A stretch of 64,000 nt of DNA from Thermoplasmatales archaeon (lineage in GTDB: Archaea; Thermoplasmatota; Thermoplasmata; Thermoplasmatales; Thermoplasmataceae): NCBI GenBank assembly GCA_026127925.1, contig JAJSLM010000004.1:1-64000 (forward strand), read 5' to 3'. Of this stretch, positions 25,480 through 34,307 are shown one piece after another. A program made the translations under genes and the position numbers. A model generated the notes under the pieces. It worked only from the letters and a program-made list of their open reading frames with translations, made no database searches and was not told where the DNA came from. Every line of letters begins with the position of its first letter. Within the stretch, counting starts at the first letter, position 1.

Positions 25480-26382
25480 ATGCCGTCTATTAGAACCAAC
25501 GTAGGCTCAATTTCTTTGGAAAATCCATTCATGCTTGCTTCTGGTATACTTGACGAAAACGGCTACACCATGAAAAGAATACTGGAAAATGGTGCGTCCG
25601 CTGTTGTTACCAAATCCATAGGCACGGATGAAAGGGCCGGTTATTCCACCCCGGTTATTGCCGAACTACCTTATGGCCTTATTAATGCGGTTGGGCTTGC
25701 AAACCCTGGAATTGACAACTTCGGTGAAGAGATAAAGATTGCACTTAAAGGAAAAGGGCCAGTTATTGGAAGTATATTCGGTTCCACTCCGGAAGAATTT
25801 GTGAATCTTGCCCTTAAAATGGAGAACTATGGAGTAAATGCAATTGAACTGAACTTATCCTGCCCCCATGTGAAAGGCTTTGGGTCTGAAATAGGCTCTG
25901 ACCCGGATCTTGTTGAGGAGATTATTAAGGAACTTAAGTTAAAGACAAAGATACCTATCTTTTCTAAGCTTTCACCCAATGTCACTGACATTATTTCCAT
26001 AGCCAAAGCTGCAGAAAGATCGGATGCCTTAGTGATGATCAACACTGTAAGAGCAATGTCCATAGATATATACGCAAGGAAGCCCGTATTAAGCAATACA
26101 TACGGAGGCTTATCTGGCCAGGCGATAAAGAACATAGGTGTAAGATATGTGTATGAAGTCAAGAAGGAGACAGGGCAACAGATAGTTGGTGTTGGAGGAA
26201 TAGAAACTGCAGAGGATGCAGTAGAATATATTATGGCTGGTGCATCCGCTCTCCAGGTAGGAACTGCGATCCATAAAAAAGGCATAGGTATTTTTAAAGA
26301 GCTTTCTAGGGGACTTGAGGAATTCATGAATCATGAAGGATTTGAAACCATAAGTGCAATGACAGGAGTTGCTTTGTCTTGA
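25480..26382 (+). CDS. pyrD: dihydroorotate dehydrogenase B, catalytic subunit
   Basis: Oxidises dihydroorotate to orotate in pyrimidine synthesis. The 300-residue FMN barrel has NPFMLASGILDENG, FVNLALKMENYGVNAIELNLSCPHVKG with the class 1B catalytic Cys in NLSCPH, FSKLSPNV, VMINTVRAM, GGLSGQAIKN and GVGGIETAEDAVEYIMAGASALQVGTA (FMN phosphate binding). It partners PyrK, whose gene overlaps the last 4 nt. The cytosolic NAD-linked PyrDK complex is expected. Confidence 0.93.
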   Translation: MPSIRTNVGSISLENPFMLASGILDENGYTMKRILENGASAVVTKSIGTDERAGYSTPVIAELPYGLINAVGLANPGIDNFGEEIKIALKGKGPVIGSIFGSTPEEFVNLALKMENYGVNAIELNLSCPHVKGFGSEIGSDPDLVEEIIKELKLKTKIPIFSKLSPNVTDIISIAKAAERSDALVMINTVRAMSIDIYARKPVLSNTYGGLSGQAIKNIGVRYVYEVKKETGQQIVGVGGIETAEDAVEYIMAGASALQVGTAIHKKGIGIFKELSRGLEEFMNHEGFETISAMTGVALS

Positions 26383-27125
26383 ATTTTTCAGTTATATTGA
26401 GCAAGGAGACGGTAGCAAAGAACACAGTTACTCTAAAATTCTCCTTTGACAGACGCGTATACGCTGGACAGTTTGCCATGGTTTGGGCGCCTGGAAAGGG
26501 AGAGATACCAATTTCATTTTCGCACACCGGAGATCCGAAGGGTATAACTATAAAGAATTACGGGGATATGAGCGCACCGATAGTTGCACTTAATGCCGGT
26601 GAGAGAATATTTTTCCGCGGTCCTTATGGCAATAGTTTCACTAAGCCGATAGGAGGCGATTACCTATTAATTGGAGGTGGATCTGGAATTGCAAGCCTTG
26701 CTCCATTAATATCAAAAAATGCCCATGGCATTATTTCTGCGCGATCTATGGAGGATTTATTTTTCCTTGACAAGTTTGAAAAATCCAAGGTCACAGCGAC
26801 TACGGATGACGGATCCTTCGGAATCAAGGGAAATGCACTCGATGCGCTAAGAACACTCGACGTGGAAAAGTTTGAAAACATATATGTGTGCGGCCCAGAA
26901 AAAATGATGAAGGGGATATACGATTACATTAGACCAAAGAACATTGCGGCAGAATTTTCTCTTGAAAGGCCAATGAAATGCGCTATAGGGGTTTGTGATT
27001 CCTGCTCCGTAAATGGTATACAGATTTGCAAAAGCGGACCGGTTTTTGGCATGGATTCTTTAAGGGATTTCACCGAATTTGGAACGAGCAGACTCCTGCT
27101 TTCTGGAAAGCGGGTGAGTATCTAA
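26379..27125 (+). CDS. pyrK: dihydroorotate dehydrogenase B, electron-transfer subunit
   Basis: A 248-residue ferredoxin-reductase-type subunit. GQFAMVWAPG and RGPYGNSF bind FAD, LLIGGGSGIASLAPL binds NAD(H), YVCGPEKMM is the C-terminal nucleotide motif, and MKCAIGVCDSCSVN followed by ICKSGPVF provides four Cys for the [2Fe-2S] cluster. It passes electrons from PyrD's FMN to NAD+. It starts at TTG 26379, overlapping the pyrD stop, so expression is coupled. Confidence 0.92.
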   Translation: MNFSVILSKETVAKNTVTLKFSFDRRVYAGQFAMVWAPGKGEIPISFSHTGDPKGITIKNYGDMSAPIVALNAGERIFFRGPYGNSFTKPIGGDYLLIGGGSGIASLAPLISKNAHGIISARSMEDLFFLDKFEKSKVTATTDDGSFGIKGNALDALRTLDVEKFENIYVCGPEKMMKGIYDYIRPKNIAAEFSLERPMKCAIGVCDSCSVNGIQICKSGPVFGMDSLRDFTEFGTSRLLLSGKRVSI

Positions 27126-27197
27126 ATTCAACACTGGTTTTGAATTTTGCAATGCCACACTTGGATTAGTCGGTGGTTAAAGTGTATGCTTTGTTTA

Positions 27198-27460
27198 TTT
27201 AACATTCGCGAACGAAAATTCATTTGTTATGGTGAAATTGATCGAAAACCCTATATGTCAACCGGAGATAATATTCCGGTGTGTAGGATAAAGAACGAAA
27301 ATGCTAAGATTGCCTGATGCCTCATATGTGTCTGCATGCCTGAATTGAGTCTACTTGATCGAGAGAGGAAAAAACTCTCGGCCCGGTGAAAATTAAACTT
27401 CAGGGAGGTCTTTGCAATAATATCTGAAACAGGAAGTCGCAACATTTCTCGCGATAGGAT
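27198..27460 (+). pseudogene. degenerate TnpB (IS200/IS605) 3' relic, copy A
   Basis: This intergenic stretch aligns over its length with 36901-37188. Both begin with TTTAACATT(C/T)GCGA(A/G)CGA(A/G)AATTC, share a run like ATG(C/T) CTCAT-TGTG-CTGC in the middle, and end with CTCTCGGCCCGGTGAAAATT here versus CTTCGGGCCGAGGGGAATTC there. Translated, the last part resembles the PSGRGE...ISPVTFE-G-S tail of archaeal TnpB proteins, but with several stops. It is a decayed element end rather than a gene. Confidence 0.55.
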
Positions 27461-27499
27461 GCCACTACAGCAAAAACTGATAAAAATGGAGATATATCA

Positions 27500-27736
27500 A
27501 TGCCTGAACAATCAATAGAAAGTAAATGCATTTTTCACGAAGAAGGAATGTGTTTGCTTCATGAGAATTTTCCAACAAAATGCAAACTTTGTTTCAATTT
27601 TGCATCGGTTCATAGACTTATTTCAAAAGGAAAAATTAAACCAATTTACACGTTATCTGACTATTTGGACGCAACGGGTCAGGGTGATCTCCTATATCCA
27701 AAGGATGAAACACTACAGGACACCCTTGAACTTTAA
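27500..27736 (+). CDS. small cysteine-rich hypothetical protein
   Basis: A 78-residue protein with CIFHEEGMCLLHENF then TKCKLCFNF: two Cys/His pairs that could hold one zinc ion. The C-terminal half (PIYTLSDYLDATGQGDLLYP) is unrecognised. It begins 40 nt after the TnpB relic and lies convergent with the membrane-protein gene downstream. Coding is likely from codon use and the motif; function unknown. Confidence 0.6.
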   Translation: MPEQSIESKCIFHEEGMCLLHENFPTKCKLCFNFASVHRLISKGKIKPIYTLSDYLDATGQGDLLYPKDETLQDTLEL

Positions 27737-27753
27737 AGTGTTACGGGCACCGG

Positions 27754-28152
27754 CTAATATATCAGAAATTCTGCGATTGTAAAACCGACAAGGGCGAATA
27801 GAGATAGAATTGCCAGAACAATTTTAAGGTTTGTTTTCATCCGCTGGCTTCTTGTTCGTTCTATTGGAAGCTCACCCTTGGCATCCAGATCAAAGAAGGT
27901 TTCAAGCGGGACAGAAAAATACGGGTTTCTTATATCGTTGACGTAAAACTCGCTCCTGTCTTCAAAGCCAAACGGATAGATCAAAAGATATCTGTGATAC
28001 TTGAAATCAATTTCTGGATAAGGGTTTCCAGTCGATAGATCTTCAAGCCAGTAATTGAATATGCGAGGATCAAATTTAAAATCTGTGTGAGATGTAAAAT
28101 ACGGATTTTTAAGCATTTCAGAGATTTCATCATCAGTGTATTTGAACTGCAT
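27754..28152 (-). CDS. tail-anchored membrane protein, unknown
   Basis: A 132-residue protein whose soluble N-terminal 105 residues are rich in Tyr/Phe/Asp (YTDDEISEMLKNPYF, PYPEIDFKYHRYLLIYPFGF) and which ends in one hydrophobic helix, LKIVLAILSLFALVGFTIAEFL. I place the start at ATG 28152, seven nt after a strong GGAGGT Shine-Dalgarno site, instead of 28188. No family is recognised. The tail anchor would put the body in the cytoplasm. Confidence 0.65.
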   Translation of the reverse strand: MQFKYTDDEISEMLKNPYFTSHTDFKFDPRIFNYWLEDLSTGNPYPEIDFKYHRYLLIYPFGFEDRSEFYVNDIRNPYFSVPLETFFDLDAKGELPIERTRSQRMKTNLKIVLAILSLFALVGFTIAEFLIY

Positions 28153-28231
28153 AACAACAACCTCCAAGTACATGTTATCATAGTACAATCGATTATTTAC
28201 GCCGTTCCCCTAATATATTACCCAAATTCTA

Positions 28232-29086
28232 CTATGGTTTATTGTTGTTGTAAAAAGGCTTAACGAAACTGATTCCTCTTTTGAATCTCGACATAAATAT
28301 GCCGATGAACATTATTATTACACCTATTATTGAAAGTAGCTCCGGTAAGGATTTTGTGACGAACACCCCAATAACCATGGTAAGGGCAGGAACGCTGAAA
28401 GAAAGAACCGTGATTCGATTCACTTTGCTTATTCTAATCATGTAGTTCCACATAAGGAAGGTTACGACGCCTCCAAGAGTGGAGAGCCAGAGAAGGTCTA
28501 TTACGAAGTCTCCTGTTGGGACAAGCCTAAAGTCCAGAGGGCTCAAAGCAAGCATGATAACTGCTCCTATAAGGAATTGAGAGGCGTTCAGTGCTATGGG
28601 GTCCTGGGACTTCATCTTCCTATACATTACGGTATATGATGCCCAGAATACCGCATTGCCCACAGTCAATAGTATGCCTGCAAGATCGAAACCACCCAAG
28701 AGCGGCAAACTGTAAATAATAACGCCGAAAAAACCAGTCACAGTACCTATGATCTCTAGATGAGTTGGCTTTTCCCTGATCAGTATAAACGCTATCGGGA
28801 GAGAAAAGAGTGGCATGGAATAACTAAGAACCGCCGACTCTGATGGAGAAACTATAGTGAGGCCATATGCCCATAGGATAGTACTCGACGCAGTTAGAAG
28901 GGAAAATATGATTATATCTCTACTAAAAACAAGCTTTCGTGAGATAGCAAGGAGAATAACGCCCCCTATCAAGAACCTTAAACCCATGTACACCAGAGGA
29001 GATGAGAAGAGAAGCCCATTCTTGGCAAAATAATAGCTCAGGGCAGTAAATACCACATAAGGTAGCAGGAATTTTAGCTCCTTCAC
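28232..29086 (-). CDS. EamA/DMT-family transporter
   Basis: A 284-residue ten-helix DMT protein in two EamA repeats: AKNGLLFSSPLVYMGLRFLIGG and SPSESAVLSYSMPLFSLPIAFI in the first, NAVFWASYTVMYRKM and VNRITVLSFSVPALTMVIGVFV in the second. The start is GTG at 29086. It is divergent from the CPA2 antiporter gene with 162 nt between. Only about a fifth of residues obviously match the DMT gene at 15966, so this is a separate subfamily with unknown substrate. Confidence 0.85.
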   Translation of the reverse strand: MKELKFLLPYVVFTALSYYFAKNGLLFSSPLVYMGLRFLIGGVILLAISRKLVFSRDIIIFSLLTASSTILWAYGLTIVSPSESAVLSYSMPLFSLPIAFILIREKPTHLEIIGTVTGFFGVIIYSLPLLGGFDLAGILLTVGNAVFWASYTVMYRKMKSQDPIALNASQFLIGAVIMLALSPLDFRLVPTGDFVIDLLWLSTLGGVVTFLMWNYMIRISKVNRITVLSFSVPALTMVIGVFVTKSLPELLSIIGVIIMFIGIFMSRFKRGISFVKPFYNNNKP

Positions 29087-29248
29087 TGTAGGGGTAAGTT
29101 GAGTTTGTTTAAAGATATATTTGAGGCAAGGGTATTATCTCGGCGTTGAACTGGACAAGAATGCCTGATCTGGTCGACCACATACATATACTGGTGGTTG
29201 TTTGTATAAAAAATATTATAAGGCAGTTGTTGCTCATACAAAGTAGGT

Positions 29249-30418
29249 ATGGACATAATCTTAGCAATATTTCTGCTCCTGTTGTTTGCTCTCATATTTG
29301 GTGAGCTGTTTGAAAAATTTGGTCTACCGTCGATCGTGGGGGAGATCCTTGCAGGAGTGATCCTCGGCCCGGCTGTATTGAATTTTATAAAACCGGGTCC
29401 AATACTTTCCGGGTTCTCCGAGATAGCCCTCTTTTTCATCGTTTTGCTCATCGGAATAGAGCTTACAACGGAATCACTAAGAAAACACTACAAGACGGGT
29501 GTACTTTTTTCCATGACAAGTTTCGTGATCCCTGTAATTGCCATGATCTTGATCTCGATTTTCCTGCTCCAACTCAAGGAGGAGACTGCGACAATACTTT
29601 CAGTTGCAATAGGCGTTCCGTCAATCTCTATAATTTCTGTTATAACGAACAGGCTGGGATTGTTGAAAGTGGATGATGGAAACATAATTATTGCCAGTGT
29701 TGTCATTACGGACGTAACCGCATTTGTAATTGCGTCGATATACATTGGAAAGAATATTTATCTCGTGGTATTGGCCCTTGTTGTTTTTCTTGTCCTCCTC
29801 TTTCTGCTTGACCATTTCATAAGAGCAAATTCAGAAAGAGTTGCAAACATTTTCAGAAGATTGCACGCTGCTGACCGAGGAGAGAAGATCATATTTGGTG
29901 CAATTATTCTAGGCGGTCTTGTTATATCGAGTCTTTTTGAATTTATAGGTATAACTTATGTTCTTGGCGCATTTTTCGCAGGTCTTCTTATCAGTGACGT
30001 TGTTGTTGGAAAATCGCTGCAAGGCATACTTACCAGAACACTGACACGATTGGACGACAGCTTCTTCATACCTATATTCTTCAGCATTGACGGCTTATCT
30101 GCAGTTATACCATCGATGCATTACGTTGCTATCCTAATAATTCTTATAGCCACCACCGGCATCATAGGGGGTGCGCTAGATCTTTATCTTGGGCGTAGGG
30201 TATTTAGAAATATCAAGGGTAGGACCGCTGCAGGCATTTTTGGTGGAAGAGGGGCTGTGGGGATCATTATAGCAACTGTTGCATTCAACGCGGGTATCCT
30301 ATCTGTTGATCTTTTTTCAGTTGCGATATTCGCATCAGTACTCCTTTCACTTATTTTCTCTCTTTTCATAAACAAGAGAGATGTTAACACAATTGGAGAT
30401 CCGGATATAATTTCTTGA
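29249..30418 (+). CDS. monovalent cation:proton antiporter, CPA2 type
   Basis: A 389-residue membrane protein of the KefB/NapA group with about twelve helices. LFALIFGELFEKFGLPSIVGEILAGVILGP is the hallmark N-terminus; SVVITDVTAFVIASIY carries the ion-binding Asp (TD); FGGRGAVGIIIATVAF contains the conserved RG. It exchanges Na+ or K+ for H+, useful for cytoplasmic pH control in an acidophile. There is no C-terminal TrkA-N domain. Its stop overlaps the next frame by 4 nt, but the true ALDH start is probably further downstream. Confidence 0.88.
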   Translation: MDIILAIFLLLLFALIFGELFEKFGLPSIVGEILAGVILGPAVLNFIKPGPILSGFSEIALFFIVLLIGIELTTESLRKHYKTGVLFSMTSFVIPVIAMILISIFLLQLKEETATILSVAIGVPSISIISVITNRLGLLKVDDGNIIIASVVITDVTAFVIASIYIGKNIYLVVLALVVFLVLLFLLDHFIRANSERVANIFRRLHAADRGEKIIFGAIILGGLVISSLFEFIGITYVLGAFFAGLLISDVVVGKSLQGILTRTLTRLDDSFFIPIFFSIDGLSAVIPSMHYVAILIILIATTGIIGGALDLYLGRRVFRNIKGRTAAGIFGGRGAVGIIIATVAFNAGILSVDLFSVAIFASVLLSLIFSLFINKRDVNTIGDPDIIS

Positions 30419-30459
30419 ATCCTGCTAAAAAGTTTTATCGGATGTGTCGATTAAGTTTT

Positions 30460-31935
30460 ATGAAGAATTTTATAGATGGCGAATGGATAGATTCAAGCAG
30501 TGGAGAAACTTTAGAGAAGATAAGCCCGGTTGATGGTAAAGTCATTGGCACGTTCCCCTCTGCAACGAAAGACGATGTTGATAGGGCGATAGATGCTGCA
30601 GATGAAAGCTTCGAGAGTTGGTTTTCTCTGGGTTCCGTGGGACGCTCAAAAATAATATACAGAGCAAAGGAGCTTATTGAACAGAACAGGAAAGAACTTG
30701 AAGCCCTCCTTATGAAGGAGAATGGTAAGATCAAACTGGAAACGAAGGAAGAAGTTGATGGTGTTATAGATCAGATTCAATATTATGCTGAATTCGCAAG
30801 GAAAATCACAGGTGACTTGGTAGAAGGAGATACATCGACGCGAAAGATCCTTCAGTATAAAGTTCCTGTAGGGGTTGTTGTAGCATTGACACCATGGAAT
30901 TTCCCAGCAGCAATGGTGGCAAGGAAATTGGCCCCTGCATTGATGACCGGCAATTCCGTTGTTATGAAACCTAGCAGCGATACGCCCTTCAGTGCTGAGT
31001 GGATTGTTAGAAAGTTTACCGAAGCTGGTTTGCCCAAGGGGGTTCTCAATTTTGTCACAGGCAAAGGATCAGTTATAGGTGATTACATCGTCGCTCACAA
31101 GAAAGTCAATCTAATAACGATGACCGGTTCGACCTCTACGGGCCAGAGAATAATGAAGAATGCTTCCAACAACATGTCGAAATTGGTTCTTGAGCTTGGT
31201 GGAAAGGCGCCGTTCATGGTCTGGAAGGATGCTGATCTGAAAAACGCACTCAGAACACTACTCTGGGCAAAGTTCTGGAACTCAGGCCAGTCTTGTATTG
31301 CTGCAGAACGTCTGTACGTTCATTCCAGTGTGTACAAAAAATTCATGGATATGTTCGTGAAAGCAACTTCTCAAATAACGGTTGGTGACCCTATGTCCGC
31401 GAGAATGGGACCTCTAATAAACAAGAGTGCACTTCAGACAACTGAGAAGTTTGTATCCGATGCTATTGATTCAGGCGCGAAGATAGCTTACGGTGGAAAA
31501 GTCCCGAACCTTAAGGGAGATCTTGCAAACGGTTATTTCTATGAACCTACAATCATAGAAGATGTTACGCAGAAGTCTAACCTATTCCAAGAAGAGGTTT
31601 TCGGCCCGGTCCTTGGCGCAATGGAGGTTGAGGATGAGGAGGATATGTATACAAAAGCGAACGATTCAAAATACGGGCTTGCTTCCTATCTCTTCACTTC
31701 GAATCCAAATTTAATATTCACTGCAGCCGAGAGAATAAGGTTTGGGGAACTTTACGTAAATATGCCGGGACCGGAATCTTCGCAAGGATACCACACCGGA
31801 TTCAGGCTTACCGGGCAGGCTGGCGAAGGAAGCAAGTATGGAATAGAAGAATATGTAAAACTAAAGAATGTTTACGTCGATTATTCCGGAAAACCACTGA
31901 GCATAGAAACCGTCGACGAAAAGTTAATCGGATAA
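30460..31935 (+). CDS. aldehyde dehydrogenase (candidate glyceraldehyde/lactaldehyde dehydrogenase)
   Basis: A 491-residue NAD(P)-dependent ALDH. PWNFPAAMVARKLAPALMTGNSVVMKPS binds cofactor, TMTGSTSTGQ the dinucleotide, LVLELGGKAP holds the catalytic Glu and GQSCIAAERL the catalytic Cys; EEVFGPVLG is the late signature. Thermoplasmatales use an ALDH of this kind to oxidise glyceraldehyde in the non-phosphorylative Entner-Doudoroff pathway, which fits but is inferred. I start at ATG 30460 because a TATA-like GTTTTATC near 30430 predicts leaderless initiation there; upstream TTG/ATG starts would add up to 15 residues. Confidence 0.87.
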   Translation: MKNFIDGEWIDSSSGETLEKISPVDGKVIGTFPSATKDDVDRAIDAADESFESWFSLGSVGRSKIIYRAKELIEQNRKELEALLMKENGKIKLETKEEVDGVIDQIQYYAEFARKITGDLVEGDTSTRKILQYKVPVGVVVALTPWNFPAAMVARKLAPALMTGNSVVMKPSSDTPFSAEWIVRKFTEAGLPKGVLNFVTGKGSVIGDYIVAHKKVNLITMTGSTSTGQRIMKNASNNMSKLVLELGGKAPFMVWKDADLKNALRTLLWAKFWNSGQSCIAAERLYVHSSVYKKFMDMFVKATSQITVGDPMSARMGPLINKSALQTTEKFVSDAIDSGAKIAYGGKVPNLKGDLANGYFYEPTIIEDVTQKSNLFQEEVFGPVLGAMEVEDEEDMYTKANDSKYGLASYLFTSNPNLIFTAAERIRFGELYVNMPGPESSQGYHTGFRLTGQAGEGSKYGIEEYVKLKNVYVDYSGKPLSIETVDEKLIG

Positions 31936-31948
31936 AAAAAATACAATC

Positions 31949-31954
31949 TTTTTT
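31949..31954 (+). terminator. T-tract after the aldehyde dehydrogenase gene
   Basis: Six consecutive T bases follow 13 nt after the stop codon, the form of a simple archaeal U-tract terminator. No hairpin is needed or seen. Confidence 0.3.
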
Positions 31955-32022
31955 AATATAAACTGGATTTAAGAACTATGGTTCAACTTTTTTTGGACTA
32001 TAGTGAGTTTATCCAACCTAGT

Positions 32023-32265
32023 TCATTCACTATATTCCGGCAAACCGTGAATACTCCTATCAGGATGTTTTTCTTCCCATTCTTCTATGGGCATTTTCCC
32101 TATTATTGCAACATGATCAAATGTACCTTTTCCACATTTAGGACACTTGAAATAAAGGCTTGCAAAAAGATGTGGACGCAGTATGTCACTTGCCCTAAAC
32201 TCATGTAGGAACTTCTCGCCGCACGAAGAGCATGTTATTTCCCAAATATGGACCTGCTTCGTCAT
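32023..32265 (-). CDS. small zinc-ribbon protein
   Basis: An 80-residue protein with CSSCGEKF and FKCPKCGKGTF, two CxxC pairs 25 residues apart, forming one zinc ribbon, and a C-terminal acidic segment WEEKHPDR. Related to uncharacterised archaeal ribbons; function unknown. It is convergent with the ALDH gene. Confidence 0.7.
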   Translation of the reverse strand: MTKQVHIWEITCSSCGEKFLHEFRASDILRPHLFASLYFKCPKCGKGTFDHVAIIGKMPIEEWEEKHPDRSIHGLPEYSE

Positions 32266-32853
32266 TTAAACCATAAGTTGATCAAATGTGAGGTAATAAC
32301 CTTGTTGATTATGATGCTTAATTTTTTGCATCTGTCGGCACATGTTTGAGAAAAACTATGCCAGAATGAACCGCACAGGGAAAAGATCACAAACAGGTAT
32401 AACATCCTCTACGAAGAGGAAAACCATGGACATGCCATGGAAATCTGACAGATACTGTTCCGATCAGAGCATCCTTAATGATTTTGGCAAAAAAAGGTAT
32501 ATTCAGCATTCCCGGTAATAATTTCATAATACTGGGTCCAAATGGTTGGAATGACACAATTATGAGATTCATGGGAGGTCTAATCCTATTCCCGAGAAAT
32601 GCGTCAGAAGAAAAAACTCAAAATCGGATTTCCGCAGACGAGAGAATGATAGGGCCGATCATGTTCTCGCATCAAAAGAAGAACATAGGAACATCGAGAT
32701 TCTCCACAGATTGGTGTTAATGTACAATTAAACTGCTTATGCGCCAGAATCCAGATCCAGAAACTTTCTTGCACCAGATTAAGGGAGTACTTTCGGTTTC
32801 AGGGGTCCATGCCAAATGAAGAAGGTTCAAAAAGGTAATCCCGATACATATCC
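32266..32853. other. 588-nt gap with a possible decayed coding relic
   Basis: No intact gene is supported. In the + strand, one frame from 32345 to about 32720 reads as protein-like on both sides of a TAA-TAA pair and a TGA (fragments such as FEKNYARMNRTGKRSQTG and ENDRADHVLASKEEHRNIE). It may be a dead gene with a few stops; I do not recognise the family. The segment from 32730 to 32853 is the UbiD leader and shows no structure. Confidence 0.35.
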
Positions 32854-34299
32854 ATGTCTTTCGAAGACTTGCACGATTATATATCATTTCTGTCGAATAA
32901 GAAAGATCTAGTTAGAATCGATGACTCCGTCGATACAGACCTCGAACTTACTTATATTCTTAGTGAAGAGGAACGCGTAGGGCGGGGACGAACTATATTG
33001 TTTAGCAATATTAAGGGAAGCAGCGTAAGTGCTGTTGGTAACCTCTTTTCAACACACGAAAAAATGGGATATGTCTTGGGAGAAGATCCTAATACCCTTG
33101 GCTCGAGAATAACGAACCTTGTCAAACCACCTCCAGAGAAAAGCTCATTCATTGGAAAAGGACTAGAAATGATGAAGGAACTTGGCGGTCTTCGCCCCAA
33201 GATTTCGAATACCCTTCCAAATGATAGGATCGAACTGGAAAAAGTCGATCTATTTCGGTACCCTATTTGCAAGACCTGGCCACAGGACGGGGGGAAGTTT
33301 ATTACTCTTCCGCTTGTCATCACAAAGGATCCTGAAACAGGAAACAGGAACATGGGCATGTATCGCATGCAGGTCTACGATTCTGAGACTACAGGTATGC
33401 ACTGGCATATTCATAAGGGTGGTTCAGAGGATTATATAAAAGAAAAATGGCGGAAAGAAATTATGGACGTGGCAGTAGTAATAGGCAGTGATCCTCTAAC
33501 GATATTTTCTGCTGTCGCGCCTCTACCAAGCGGAATAGATGAGTTCATGTTTCGTGGTCTCATCTCAAAGAAGAGATCTGAACTAGTTAAGGGGAAAACT
33601 GTCGATTTGGAATATCCCAGAAATTTTGAAATTGTGCTTGAAGGCTATGTCGACCCCTCTGAGACCAGAGTAGAGGGGCCATTCGGAGATCATACCGGCT
33701 ATTACTCACTAGAGGAGGAATTTCCTGTGTTCCATGTCAGGAAAATCGTAGAGAGAAAGGACAGAATATATGCGACCACAATCGTGGGAAAATTATGGCA
33801 TGAAGATGTTGTAATCGGAAAAACAGTTGAGAGGATGTTCCTTCCATTTATACAGATGGTAATGCCGGAGATCGTTGACATAAACACTATGGAGGAGGCA
33901 GTTTTTCACAACATGGTAATTGTTTCAATAAGGAAGATGTATCCCGGACACGCGAAAAAGGTCATGTTTGGCCTCTGGAGCCTTGGACAGCTAATGTTCT
34001 CCAAGATTATCGTGGTTGTTGACAATGATATAAACATACATGATAGAAAGGAAGTAATATGGGCAATGACAACAAGGATCGATCCGGAGAGGGATGTAAC
34101 AATTATACCCGGTACTGTAACTGATAGCCTAGATCATGCTTCTAGAATCTTCAATTATGGCTCAAAGCTGGGTATCGATGCTACGCGCAAAGGTGCATCG
34201 GAAGGCTACACAAGGAGGTGGCCTGATGTTCTTGAAATGCCGAAAGATCTTGAGGACAGAATGAAAAAATTGCTAAAAGACAGGTTAATGGATAAGTAG
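32854..34299 (+). CDS. ubiD: UbiD-family decarboxylase (prenyl-FMN dependent)
   Basis: A 481-residue UbiD protein. TDLELTYILSEEER at the N-terminus, GMYRMQVYDSETTGMHWHIHKGG (prFMN/metal-binding region), FAVAPLPSGIDEF-like SAVAPLPSGIDEFMF, and RVEGPFGDHTGYYS with the catalytic Glu are family hallmarks. It decarboxylates an aromatic or unsaturated acid with prenylated FMN. The following genes encode UbiA- and UbiX-type proteins, so the three probably finish menaquinone: in the futalosine route the prenylated 6-naphthoate must be decarboxylated. No 5' promoter is clear. Confidence 0.88.
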   Translation: MSFEDLHDYISFLSNKKDLVRIDDSVDTDLELTYILSEEERVGRGRTILFSNIKGSSVSAVGNLFSTHEKMGYVLGEDPNTLGSRITNLVKPPPEKSSFIGKGLEMMKELGGLRPKISNTLPNDRIELEKVDLFRYPICKTWPQDGGKFITLPLVITKDPETGNRNMGMYRMQVYDSETTGMHWHIHKGGSEDYIKEKWRKEIMDVAVVIGSDPLTIFSAVAPLPSGIDEFMFRGLISKKRSELVKGKTVDLEYPRNFEIVLEGYVDPSETRVEGPFGDHTGYYSLEEEFPVFHVRKIVERKDRIYATTIVGKLWHEDVVIGKTVERMFLPFIQMVMPEIVDINTMEEAVFHNMVIVSIRKMYPGHAKKVMFGLWSLGQLMFSKIIVVVDNDINIHDRKEVIWAMTTRIDPERDVTIIPGTVTDSLDHASRIFNYGSKLGIDATRKGASEGYTRRWPDVLEMPKDLEDRMKKLLKDRLMDK

Positions 34300-34307
34300 A
34301 TTAGCAA

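Noticed and set aside
25827-26327. 166-codon minus-strand frame inside pyrD
   Set aside because: Hydrophobic antisense shadow of a strongly conserved gene.
27300-27345. CRISPR repeat or structured RNA suggested by similarity of 27.3 and 37.0 kb
   Set aside because: Only two copies exist, long and diverged, and the similarity is explained better by shared TnpB ends.
29083-29451. 122-codon minus-strand frame before the DMT transporter
   Set aside because: Basic, low-complexity shadow of the CPA2 antiporter N-terminus and of the divergent promoter.
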